This document shows positions 40,501-45,200 of a DNA stretch of 64,000 bases, one piece after another (the stretch's first letter is position 1; each line of letters begins with the position of its first letter). The stretch comes from Gyrodactylus bullatarudis (taxonomy: Eukaryota; Platyhelminthes; Monogenea; Gyrodactylidea; Gyrodactylidae). Where the stretch lies: positions 1 through 64,000 of the forward strand of contig SSNU01000298.1 of the NCBI GenBank assembly GCA_012064415.1, given 5' to 3'. The position numbers and the translations under genes are program-made. The notes below the pieces were generated by a model. It saw only the letters and a list, made by a program, of their open reading frames with translations. It made no database searches and was not told the origin of the DNA.

Positions 40501-40801
40501 GCTGGTTTTGGGGACTGTCATAAACAACAGAACGATTACTTCCATGTAAATCAGATTGAAACTGCTCACGAGGAGGACGATCATGAAACTGACCTTTACC
40601 TCTACTGGAAAGAGAGGCTGGATCTAGAGGATCTCTATTCTGAACGTTCCTATATTCAAAAGAATTGTTTCGAATTTCATTTCGGTTAAGTGAACTGTAT
40701 TGTTGATTATGAAAGGAAGACTTTAAACCAGGAGCATTATAATCAGGGTTATTAGCTTGATAAATCGGTTCGTCCTCATCGCTAGACGAAGGATTGATCA
40801 T
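4910..40801 (-). CDS. CADPS: CADPS/CAPS (UNC-31), calcium-dependent secretion activator; 5' 14 exons, 3' end beyond window
   Basis: Neuronal/endocrine cytosolic protein that primes dense-core vesicles by binding PI(4,5)P2 and syntaxin. I placed 14 exons: 40455-40801, 40090-40422, 39431-39623, 27583-27912, 27179-27259, 26418-26663, 22989-23110, 22818-22932, 21924-22236, 20551-20799, 20178-20496, 7371-7539, 7182-7305, 4910-5010. All have GT-AG ends and phases that join into 1,014 codons without a stop. The start fits the family ([12 protein letters not shown] against MxDPSSSEEE). Order: Ser/Asn-rich N-terminus, CAPS N-domain, C2-like (from about residue 511), PH (about 630-735), start of the MUN/MHD1 region (from about 777). 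Vertebrate proteins are about 1,350 residues, so several hundred C-terminal residues are missing. I found no further exon between 1 and 4909, so the gene should continue past the left edge. Confidence 0.95.
5080..5530. repeat. Fold-back element fragment (family FB)
   Basis: Shares words with the fold-back family described at 23266-23784: 'tatggcatatttcaaa', 'gatcacaa/gaccttgaaaatcaacttttgatc', 'ctacttgaaaatcgatgaaa' and 'aagaattttgtaaaaatcataa'. The two halves are inverted relative to each other but diverged. It lies in the CADPS intron between exons 13 and 14. Confidence 0.6.
5531..7053. other. CADPS intron 13, remainder
   Basis: AT-rich non-coding DNA of the intron between exons 14 and 13. 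I see no gene or clear repeat. Confidence 0.5.
7540..9703. other. CADPS intron 11, 3' part without genes
   Basis: Part of a 12.6-kb intron (7540-20177). A 110-codon minus-strand open frame at 8116-8448 has no motif, no splice context and simple composition, so I take it as chance. Confidence 0.5.
9704..9970 (+). repeat. Promoter-like dispersed repeat, copy 3, upstream of the Penelope-like gene
   Basis: Parallels 2325-2575: coding-like [13 protein letters not shown], then CCAATCAG (9833-9840), a TATATATTT box about 45 bp later, GCCGG, and AATAGTCTGAAGAGATCCGG followed by CGAAAT. It ends about 560 bp before the Penelope-like start codon in the same orientation, so it could be that element's promoter or terminal repeat. 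CTGAAGA followed by CGAAA resembles a hammerhead core, but I find no adequate stem II. Confidence 0.55.
10424..13015 (+). mobile_element. Penelope-like retroelement (RT plus GIY-YIG)
   Basis: The element encodes one long polyprotein (10530-12938) with reverse transcriptase and a C-terminal GIY-YIG nuclease, the defining combination of endonuclease-bearing Penelope-like elements. The stretch just upstream (10424-10520) is repeated, in altered order, at 14563-14716, which gives a minimum 5' extent. After the stop come AT-rich sequences and an (ATT)n run at about 13214-13233. It lies antisense inside CADPS intron 11. I could not fix exact ends or a target duplication. Confidence 0.88.
10530..12938 (+). 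pseudogene. Penelope-like polyprotein with two in-frame stops
   Basis: From ATG at 10530 one frame runs 803 codons, broken only by TAG at 11154-11156 and TGA at 12819-12821. N-terminal region: helical, with no motif I know. [19 protein letters not shown] (from about 11325) matches the conserved DKG block of Penelope RTs. [36 protein letters not shown] and YRYMDDTF (YMDD at 12087-12098) are successive RT motifs. [15 protein letters not shown] is the RT thumb. [25 protein letters not shown] (12709-12783) is the GIY-YIG start, with Tyr, Arg and Glu present. The TGA lies where Cys is usual (ST*KAN). Only two point lesions means recent death. Confidence 0.9.
13016..13394. other. Spacer with (ATT)n microsatellite
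   Basis: Non-coding. An ATT repeat lies at about 13214-13233, and the motif CCGAAAGTTCAAT occurs twice (about 12984 and 13080), a short direct repeat at the 3' side of the Penelope-like element. Confidence 0.5.
13395..13530 (+). repeat. Promoter-like dispersed repeat, copy 4 (degenerate)
   Basis: AACCAATCACAG (one base from the CCAATCAG motif), then after about 70 bp TTGTGCCTGAGAAAGGATG. It follows the same CCAAT to CCTGA plan as copies 1-3, but has no clear TATA box. Confidence 0.35.
13531..14562. other. CADPS intron 11, non-coding
   Basis: AT-rich. A 96-codon plus-strand frame at 14154-14444 has repeat-like composition and no motif. The 3' part (14495-14550, TATGCCCGAAATTAAGG) resembles the block at 4772. 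Confidence 0.45.
14563..14716 (+). mobile_element. Rearranged fragment of the Penelope-like 5' region
   Basis: Two pieces of the element's 5' region are present in swapped order. 14563-14618 copies 10522-10582 (the start codon region, with GACTTCGGTGACTCAGC). It is followed at once by 14619-14716, copying 10424-10520 (TTTATCTATCAAAAATACTT ... TTATTATTACC). In the main copy the order is the reverse. The pieces are nearly identical to the main copy, so the event is recent. The order fits a junction between tandem or circular copies. Confidence 0.85.
14717..16285. other. CADPS intron 11, non-coding
   Basis: I see no gene, RNA or clear repeat in this stretch. Confidence 0.45.
16286..16692. repeat. 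Fold-back element cut by a TTAA insertion
   Basis: The left arm (about 16290-16480) and right arm (about 16618-16692) are inverted copies. 'actttaaaccgaaaattttt' on the left pairs with 'caaaattttcggtttaa' on the right. The right arm stops at a TTAA where the left arm has TTTAAA, exactly where a piggyBac-type end (CCCTCT) begins. Same FB family as 51700-52322. Confidence 0.65.
16691..16868. mobile_element. piggyBac-type MITE
   Basis: The left end reads TTAA-CCCTCTCGCTCCC and the right end AGAGGG-TTAC, giving short inverted ends CCCTCT/AGAGGG next to TTAA and a mutated TTAA. Near its right end, GAGGTCGTATACGTCAGATC and GGTACTC match (on the opposite strand) 17889-17920, just upstream of the piggyBac transposase remnant. 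It is probably a short non-coding derivative of that family. Confidence 0.6.
17141..17206 (-). ncRNA. Hammerhead ribozyme, canonical core (type I layout)
   Basis: Read on the minus strand: stem I 5' side GGTTGTGGCATA, core CTGATGA, stem II GTCC-AGAAAAA-GGAC (4 bp, 7-nt loop), core GAAA, a short stem III (CA/TG plus the A-T of GAAA and TC) with an 8-nt loop, the cleavage triplet GTC, then stem I 3' side TACCATAA. Stem I pairs A-U, U-A, a 2-nt bulge, G-C, G-C, U-A, G-U, U-A, U-A. All invariant core bases are present. Hammerheads with a minimal stem III are known from Penelope-like elements and retrozymes of animals. The sequence lies directly 3' of the piggyBac remnant on the same strand, and may mark an unrelated retroelement piece. 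Confidence 0.85.
17300..17925 (-). pseudogene. piggyBac-like transposase, N-terminal remnant
   Basis: The minus-strand frame from ATG at 17885 gives an acidic N-terminus and then FTALTNFDN ... [24 protein letters not shown], the typical piggyBac 'FxxFFxxEIIxxIVxxTNxYA' block. After a break at 17460 the sequence continues in another frame with [11 protein letters not shown] and [12 protein letters not shown], matching the YWS...MSRNRF block. A TAG then interrupts before [16 protein letters not shown]. The catalytic DDD part is absent, so only the first third remains, with at least one frameshift and one stop. A 14-nt palindrome, GGTCGTATACGACC (17903-17916), precedes the start codon. Confidence 0.8.
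17926..20177. other. CADPS intron 11, 5' part
   Basis: Non-coding. A weak tRNA-like A box (TGGTTGAGTGGTGCTC, minus strand, about 18540-18560) is present without a convincing B box or cloverleaf. No other feature seen. Confidence 0.4.
20178..22236 (-). CDS. CADPS: CADPS exons 9-11 (PH domain and link to MUN)
   Basis: Exon 9 (21924-22236) starts the PH domain: [44 protein letters not shown]. Exon 10 (20551-20799) ends it with [20 protein letters not shown] and RATGQTHKP, the most conserved CAPS block, followed by a Ser/Thr-rich linker. Exon 11 (20178-20496) encodes [32 protein letters not shown] and [14 protein letters not shown], matching the start of the CAPS C-terminal half. Phases 1, 1, 2 agree throughout. 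Confidence 0.95.
20800..21923. other. CADPS intron 9 with fold-back remnant
   Basis: Non-coding. 21380-21860 carries diverged FB-family sequence (for example 'gatcctgaaag', 'caaagttcaaaaaaatgagaatc' and 'cccaacttcatatcaaccaag' at the end). Confidence 0.5.
22818..23110 (-). CDS. CADPS: CADPS exons 7-8 (C2-like domain)
   Basis: Exon 7 (22989-23110) encodes [20 protein letters not shown] and [15 protein letters not shown]. Exon 8 (22818-22932) encodes [20 protein letters not shown] and [10 protein letters not shown]. These align without gaps to the C2-like domain of CAPS ([23 protein letters not shown]). The exons join in phase 2 through Met. Confidence 0.93.
23266..23784. repeat. Fold-back element FB1 (178-bp arms)
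   Basis: Arms 23266-23443 and 23607-23784 are near-perfect inverted copies around a 163-bp loop, for example 'gcgatggcgctggattccca' against 'tgggaatccagcgccatcgc'. The outer right side leads into the family end 'cccatcttcatattaattag' at 23873. Non-coding; a 75-codon frame across the loop is a by-product. It lies in the CADPS intron between exons 6 and 7, next to the mariner. Confidence 0.85.
23934..24966 (-). pseudogene. mariner transposase (DD34D), one nonsense mutation
   Basis: One continuous minus-strand frame runs from about 24966 to the TGA at 23934 with a single stop, TAG at 24603-24605. The N-terminal half has paired helix-turn-helix parts: [35 protein letters not shown] and the SGRPS linker, then [16 protein letters not shown]. 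The C-terminal half has the catalytic triad: [17 protein letters not shown] and [13 protein letters not shown], with exactly 34 residues between the last two Asp, i.e. DD34D. The stop replaces the Trp of the family linker motif WVPHEL (here *VPHDL), a TGG to TAG change. No ATG is evident at the 5' end, so it may be slightly truncated. Terminal repeats could not be fixed. Confidence 0.93.
25115..25495 (+). repeat. FB-family half element, inverted partner of 29.67-30.10 kb
   Basis: The stretch is a reverse complement of about 29674-30100. For example 'cgtgaaagaggcccgcatga' here matches 'tcatgcgggcctctttcacg' there. It ends with the family terminus 'cccatcttcatattatctag'. The two copies lie on opposite sides of CADPS exons 4-6. 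Confidence 0.8.
25496..26417. other. CADPS intron 6, non-coding
   Basis: AT-rich; no gene recognised. 26100-26360 resembles 4380-4600 in wording (for example 'cttttcaatgaattttattac...gataaattttgaatta'), a diverged dispersed repeat. Confidence 0.4.
26418..27912 (-). CDS. CADPS: CADPS exons 4-6 (N-terminal conserved domain)
   Basis: Exon 4 (27583-27912): [58 protein letters not shown]. Exon 5 (27179-27259, 27 codons): [20 protein letters not shown]. Exon 6 (26418-26663): [46 protein letters not shown]. All three are in phase 0 and can therefore be included or skipped together without shifting the frame. Each aligns well with the CAPS N-terminal domain. Confidence 0.95.
27913..28920. other. CADPS intron 3, 3' part
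   Basis: Non-coding. It contains the CCAATCAG-type motif on the minus strand at 28597-28604. No gene. Confidence 0.45.
28921..30200. repeat. FB-family fold-back copies
   Basis: 28925-29190 is a diverged copy. 29670-30190 is a fuller copy that begins with the family end 'acctagttaatatgaagatg' and is the inverted partner of 25115-25495. Recurrent words are 'gatcctaaaaatcaacttttgatcactct' in either orientation. Non-coding. Confidence 0.7.
30201..31440. other. CADPS intron 3, non-coding
   Basis: AT-rich; no gene, RNA or repeat that I can support. Confidence 0.4.
31454..31571. repeat. Compound palindrome cluster
   Basis: Within 118 bp the word TTTCCACATTGA occurs three times in alternating orientation (31456, 31502 inverted, 31556). 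The perfect 14-nt palindrome CAGTGTATACACTG occurs twice (31484-31497 and 31536-31549), with GTGTACACAC between them. The whole can fold into nested hairpins. It directly precedes the hammerhead-like repeat at 31577. Confidence 0.75.
31577..31700 (-). repeat. Hammerhead-like dispersed repeat, decayed copy
   Basis: Related to 45230-45345 (shared CCAAAGCCTT, CCAGACGTTTC and GTGGATGA words). On the minus strand a GAAACGTC block is kept, but the first core reads CAGAGGA instead of CUGANGA. Stem I (CGTTTCATCCA with TGGTGAAGG) still pairs, with one bulged base, through pairs that differ from the 45-kb copy. Confidence 0.55.
31701..32458. other. CADPS intron 3, spacer
   Basis: Non-coding. A diverged FB-type end, 'aagctagttgacataaagat', lies at about 31836, and CCAATCAG at 32401-32408. 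Confidence 0.45.
32459..33676. repeat. Fold-back element FB2, 407-bp near-identical arms
   Basis: The left arm 32459-32865 and the right arm 33269-33676 are near-identical inverted copies around a loop of about 403 bp. For example 'ctcgaaagagtaattataat' on the left matches 'attataattactctttcgag' on the right. I saw almost no differences along the arms. The loop has no gene; a 67-codon frame at 33064-33267 lies in it without a motif. Any transcript through CADPS intron 3 would form a hairpin of about 400 bp. Confidence 0.9.
33697..34351. repeat. Fold-back element FB3
   Basis: Left arm about 33697-33951 and right arm about 34143-34351, inverted and mildly diverged, for example 'ttgacatgaagatgaaaatt' against 'aattctcatcttcatgtcaa'. 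It ends in the family terminus 'caactagcttta'. It lies only about 20 bp from FB2, so the two form a back-to-back pair of hairpins. Non-coding. Confidence 0.8.
34361..34440 (+). repeat. Possible tRNA-derived SINE head
   Basis: TAGCCTAGTGG (34367-34377) is an exact match to the polymerase III A box (TRGYNNAGTGG), in the setting GATGTAGCCTAGTGGTGATG that tRNA-derived SINEs often show. I cannot find a good B box downstream, so it is either decayed or chance. Confidence 0.3.
34441..35591. other. CADPS intron 3, non-coding
   Basis: A 150-codon plus-strand frame (34406-34858) is long for chance, but has no motif, no homologue I recognise and a biased hydrophobic/aromatic composition typical of AT-rich non-coding DNA. 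Confidence 0.4.
35592..35626. repeat. 18-nt perfect palindrome plus GGGTTAA end
   Basis: TCGCCCTATATAGGGCGA (35592-35609) is a perfect palindrome. It is followed by ACCTCACGAAAGGGTTAA. A palindrome followed about 12 nt later by AGGGTTAA also occurs at 50191-50224, which suggests ends of a piggyBac-type (TTAA) element family. Confidence 0.6.
35710..36509. repeat. Fold-back element FB4 with 21-nt tandem units
   Basis: Arms about 35710-35848 and 36375-36509 are inverted copies ('ctataccttttgcagttcgt' against 'acgaactgcaaaaggtatag'). Each arm holds three 21-nt units of form ATGAAATTCAATAAGAAATTC. Read in frame these spell heptads such as [28 protein letters not shown] at 35966-35973 lies in the loop. 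Confidence 0.75.
36510..39430. other. CADPS intron 3, 5' part
   Basis: Non-coding. About 36960-37080 has a TATA-rich stretch followed by TATGCCTGAGTGTGAGAATA, like the promoter-like repeats. 38930-39050 carries an FB-type end. Short frames at 36821 and 38331 have no motif. Confidence 0.4.
39431..40801 (-). CDS. CADPS: CADPS exons 1-3 (start codon and N-terminus)
   Basis: Exon 1 (40455-40801) opens with [15 protein letters not shown], the family's acidic start, then a disordered Asn/Ser/Arg-rich stretch. Exon 2 (40090-40422) continues this and ends in the charged helix [20 protein letters not shown]. Exon 3 (39431-39623) encodes [20 protein letters not shown] and [13 protein letters not shown], strongly conserved in CAPS. 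The disordered part is not conserved in sequence, so this region rests on the start motif, the exon 2 helix and continuous phases (2, 2, 0). Confidence 0.9.
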
Positions 40802-41028
40802 TTTTTACTGATAAACGATAATTTTGCAGATTTCAGCCTCAGAAATAGTCATGAAAAGTAGTTCATTTGGAAATTAGTTAATTTTGTTTTTTTGTACCCC
40901 CACCTTGATTGGACATAAGATTCAATATCGATTTAAACAAAAAGAAATTTGCAAAGATAATTCCAATTTTAGTTTAAGCAATAAAATTTTGGCGGAGAAA
41001 TGGTCAGCTAATTTTTTCCAATACAGGA
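40802..41028. promoter_or_regulatory. Divergent intergenic region, CADPS / Dbl-type GEF
   Basis: Only 227 bp separate the two divergent start codons, so it probably serves as a bidirectional promoter. TTTTGGCGGAGA (E2F-like) lies at about 40987, and GATTGG (a CCAAT box on the minus strand) at about 40907. Each start codon follows an AG within 2-7 nt after a pyrimidine run (TTTTTTCCAATACAG-GAATG for the GEF), as at 3' splice sites, so either 5' leader introns or spliced leaders are possible. Confidence 0.55.
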
Positions 41029-42239
41029 ATGAACGATATTTCCATCTCAAATTTATTCCTTAACTATGATGAAAAATATATATTATGCACTGGAGCTCGG
41101 GATAAACGAGAAAGACTTATTTTAAGTTTTCCTGATGTTAAAACAGAACGATCCCCAAATGAAATTCTCGGAAAGCTTATTTACTATTTTTGTCAGGAAT
41201 CATTGTAAATATTTTAGTTTACTTTTTAGTCTTTCAACTCATGAAGATTTCGTAGTGGTTATTGATAGAAGATCTAGTTCGATTTCAGCTGTCAAAGAGC
41301 TGTTGATCTTTCTTGAAGTAACTTGAAATTTTACCTTTTTTATTATTTTTTAACAGAAAAACCTGTGTAAAAATGTGAAGGAAGTTTTCATCCTCAAACC
41401 CCAAGCATTTTTCATTGATGCTGTGATTAATAAACTTTTCAAGAGCAACTTTTACCACAAAATCCACATGTGCAACTCATTTTCTAAATTGGAAATCTCC
41501 ATTGACCGCAAACAGCTCAACAATTCACTTGGATACGATTCAGCATTTAATTTTGATTCTTGGAAATATTATCGAGAGAATATTGAGTGTATTGTCCAAA
41601 ACTCGTCCAGTTTACTAGAATCAACAAAGGAATTCTTGATATCCAGTATTAACAATTCAAATGTTGAACTCTTTTCCCTGAAATCTTTCCAATATATTCA
41701 AGATTGTTATTCCACATCGAAGAAGGACTTAAAGAATCTAAGGAATCGTCTGAATTTCCTCAGAAATGATATCCGAAAGTGTGAAGAGACTGTTTCATCA
41801 CTATGTCTCTCTGTTGATCAAATATTTCACATAATTTTCATTGAAAGGACCCTAAATTCTCTCCAAACATGTCTGGAGAGTCTAGAAAAGTTTTATCATT
41901 TCTACCTTCAAATCAGGAATACAGTTGAATCTCAACTAGAATTTGATTACGACTATCAAGAGATTTTCTCCTATCTCAGCTATTGGGAGTTATTAATAAT
42001 GTCATCAAAGGAATATTTCCCCGGCCAACCTGGAGCTCCGGCTCTGGAGAAGATGTTTGAAAATGCCAAAAGAGTTGCTTACTTACCGGAATGTCCTCAA
42101 CAAATTATCAACGATTACGGTGATTCAATAAGAAAGTTATTTTCCATTTATGACAAAATCAAGGAAACCTCAGATCAAGCGTACGCTCTCTCAGATAAAC
42201 TCAACAGCCTCCTCAACCGTGCAAGGGATATATCAGCTG
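41029..42239 (+). CDS. GEF exons 1-3: CRAL-TRIO (Sec14-like) and spectrin-like region
   Basis: Exon 1 gives YILCTGARDKRERLILSFPD, exon 2 STHEDFVVVIDRRSSSISAV, exon 3 CKNVKEVFILKPQAFF and DRKQLNNSLGYDSAFNFDSW. They align with Dbs positions GGRGRDGRPVITFPD, GIGFILVIDRRQDKWTSV, LQLVLVLRPTGFF and DKSQLTEDLGGTLDYCHSRW. Exon 1 starts at ATG 41029. Introns 1 and 2 are only 25 and 39 nt. The rest of exon 3 is helical (SDQAYALSDKLNSLLNRARD), as in the family's spectrin repeats. It ends in phase 1 at 42239, which fits exon 4. Confidence 0.88.
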
Positions 42240-45200
42240 GTAAAATTAAATACAGCTCAAATCGTTGTAAAATGAGTGAGTTCAAAGTTTTGCAATATTC
42301 CCTTTTTCAGGAAAAGTGTACTTTAGATTTTATTGAAATATGCATGCAAACTTTTAAACATTGAATATAGCTTAGTTGAATCACTATAGAAAGATCAATA
42401 GGAAATACACAAGGACACCATGTCGTAAATTATTATTGTATACATTTACAATTCTTTATGTATACTTTCCTATTACACACTGGCGTTGTGATAATATTCA
42501 TCTTACTCCCTGTATTACAAAATGAAAGGTTAAAGATAAAATGATCCCATTAAGCTGAGAATAATAATAATATAAAATAAGCAAACTTTAATTACAGTTG
42601 ATAGTCTATTTGGTTAACAATGCTGGGATTAATTTTAGACATGATCCCAAAATAGAGAAAGATTCAATGTTTATGATTAATCGATAAACAACAAAGTGAA
42701 TGGAAAATATTTTTTACAAAATAGATCTTGCGTGCACTCCGAAAAGAATGTGTTTGTCTCTTGGCTTATGGGATATATGGGTTTCTAAACGAACGGTATA
42801 TCTATTGATTCTTTTTACTTTTCACACTTTAGTTTTGATGTCTTTTGATAATCCGAGTACAATTTCCTCCTCTGACAGCAATAACAATCCAAATAGTAAC
42901 AGCAGTAACAACGATTCCGAAATGAGTAACATGAGTGATTTTAGCGAATCAGATTGTGAGAGTCATCTGCAAAAGTGTCAAATTTGTCGAGATGGTAGCA
43001 CTACAGATAAAGAGATTCTCACAATGCTACGAAAGAAGGCAGCCATCTCAATAGATCCCATCAAAAATTCGATTGGACAAAGAATCGAAGTCCTCAAGAG
43101 ACTGAATATCCTAGCTAATGAGAAACTTCCCCAGGTTACCGAACAAATGACCACTGTCTTTGGATTATTTCAGGAAATGCAAACAGTTAGTTTACCTCCT
43201 CAGAGACATGTCCATTTTTTGGAAAAAAATTTAAAATTCGTTTACTCTCTAATGTGTTTTTCGTGAACTAAAAGTCGTTACTCTGTTTTAGTGTTGCTAT
43301 TGGACAGTGTATGGAGAAAGGATATGTCAACCTTTCATTCTAAAAGTCGATGAAGTTCAAGCTGAAGAGGTCGAAACAAAACCACCCACCAATAATCACA
43401 ACCTCATCAACATACCTAGTGATTTATCTAATGATGAGTGTGAAAAAATAGTCAATGAAATTGAACGTTTTACTCAACTCAAGTCAACGTACATCACTAA
43501 TCTGGCCAATCCAAAAGCCTTTCGAAAAATGTATTCCAAGTATTTTACTTCATCAATTAATGTGAGTTGATTTTATCCTCTTTTGTAACATTATCGGAAA
43601 AAACAACTTGTCCAAGAATTTGTTTTGAAATAATTCTCATAGTAAAATTCATTGATAGATTTTAGGCGTTAATTTGAAAATTCTCGTGTTCGATAGAAAT
43701 TCGAAAGTATAGAAAACTCGGTGATTTGGAAATAAATTACATCAGTACATTTCAGTATGAATAGAACAGTTTAGAAAACTTTGAGATTTTCTGTTTATTT
43801 TTTTCCATCCATTTTTGTTCTGATAGACATATATTCTGATAGATTCAAGGACTGACCCACTAGTTAGAAATTAATTTTTACAAATTTTCATTCAAAGAAG
43901 AGATTTGCGTGCATCTTCTCTCTGATTGGCTAAAGAACTACAAACTGATTTAGCCAATGAGGAGAGTTTTTTTTCAAAGAGTCAAAAAAGATCTGTCATA
44001 GAATAGAATGCTCCAAATTCAAGTCTGAGTACCCCTCTTCTAACTTGCAAATTAAAGATGCCAAATCTAAAATAACTCCTTTAGCAATTTCCTTTTCTAT
44101 GTTAACTAGCTTTATTTATTGGCAATAAAAATGTATTTCCTTACTTATTGATTTCTACATTCATCCATCTTTTTTCCCCTTTTTTTTAGCAGGATATTAA
44201 ATCTTGTATCCTTTTTAACCTTTTTCCTGCGAATTGAACACATCTGTTAAATACATGCTACAAGTTTATTTTATAACATGTGCACAGATGATTCCAAATT
44301 TTAGTGAATAATTCCCTTGGGAAACATATGCAAACCAAAATTAAATAACACTATTTGAGTTATATACTCTTTCAGTCTCAAACTAATGGCAGATCTTAAC
44401 TCTTCTCGGTCCATTGTCTGAACTGAAAGCTACGAGAACATGTATAATTAGTTTAGACAATCTGTCATTGATTCGTTACTTGAAGAAGGGTAACTTTTTT
44501 GAAAATATTTGTAACTTTTTTTAAAATAATCTATTTGCTGAACCCTTAGAAAGTAATAAAATAACTTTCTATAGTAAAACAGTAGCTGTAGACTACAAAT
44601 ATGCAATCACCTGCTCGATATCTCTCATAGTTGAAAAGGTTTTTAAAAGCAAAAATACCTATTTTAACTTCTATGATAAGTCGGCTTTAAAAAAGTCGAA
44701 TAAGAAAAGCGTAATTATTCTGGTGTGATAGGATATAAATAATTTGGGTTACATAAAATTTTCTGGAGATGCCGACTGAAATTGTAATGTTTTTTTTTTA
44801 TTTAAAACTTTCTGAATCATTGGAGCTGTCTGATGAAATTTAAGAGAGAATAAACTTTCAAAAATAATGGCTAATAATAGACTCACTATTTTTAAAACTA
44901 ATGCTAAATATCTGATTTATCTGTCTGCAATTTTTCTGATATCTTGGTTATTCTTCTTGATTTGGCATTGAAAAAATTATTCTGATACATTTTGTAAACA
45001 GACAGATTGATTTATTTAATTGTTACGTTGTGAAAATAAATATTTGATTTCTTCTTATCAATATATTGTGAAAATACTAGTAATTAGGGCCACAAAAATA
45101 TGCAAATTTTTCACCCTGATAATAATTATTCTATTTACAAGATAACACATTAGAATTGTTAGGAAAATTGTTTCGTTCCATGATGGAATCTGAAATCCTC

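Noticed and set aside
42700..42832. Hydrophobic open stretch before GEF exon 4
   Set aside because: It looks like a signal peptide, but precedes a good acceptor whose phase matches exon 3; treated as intron.
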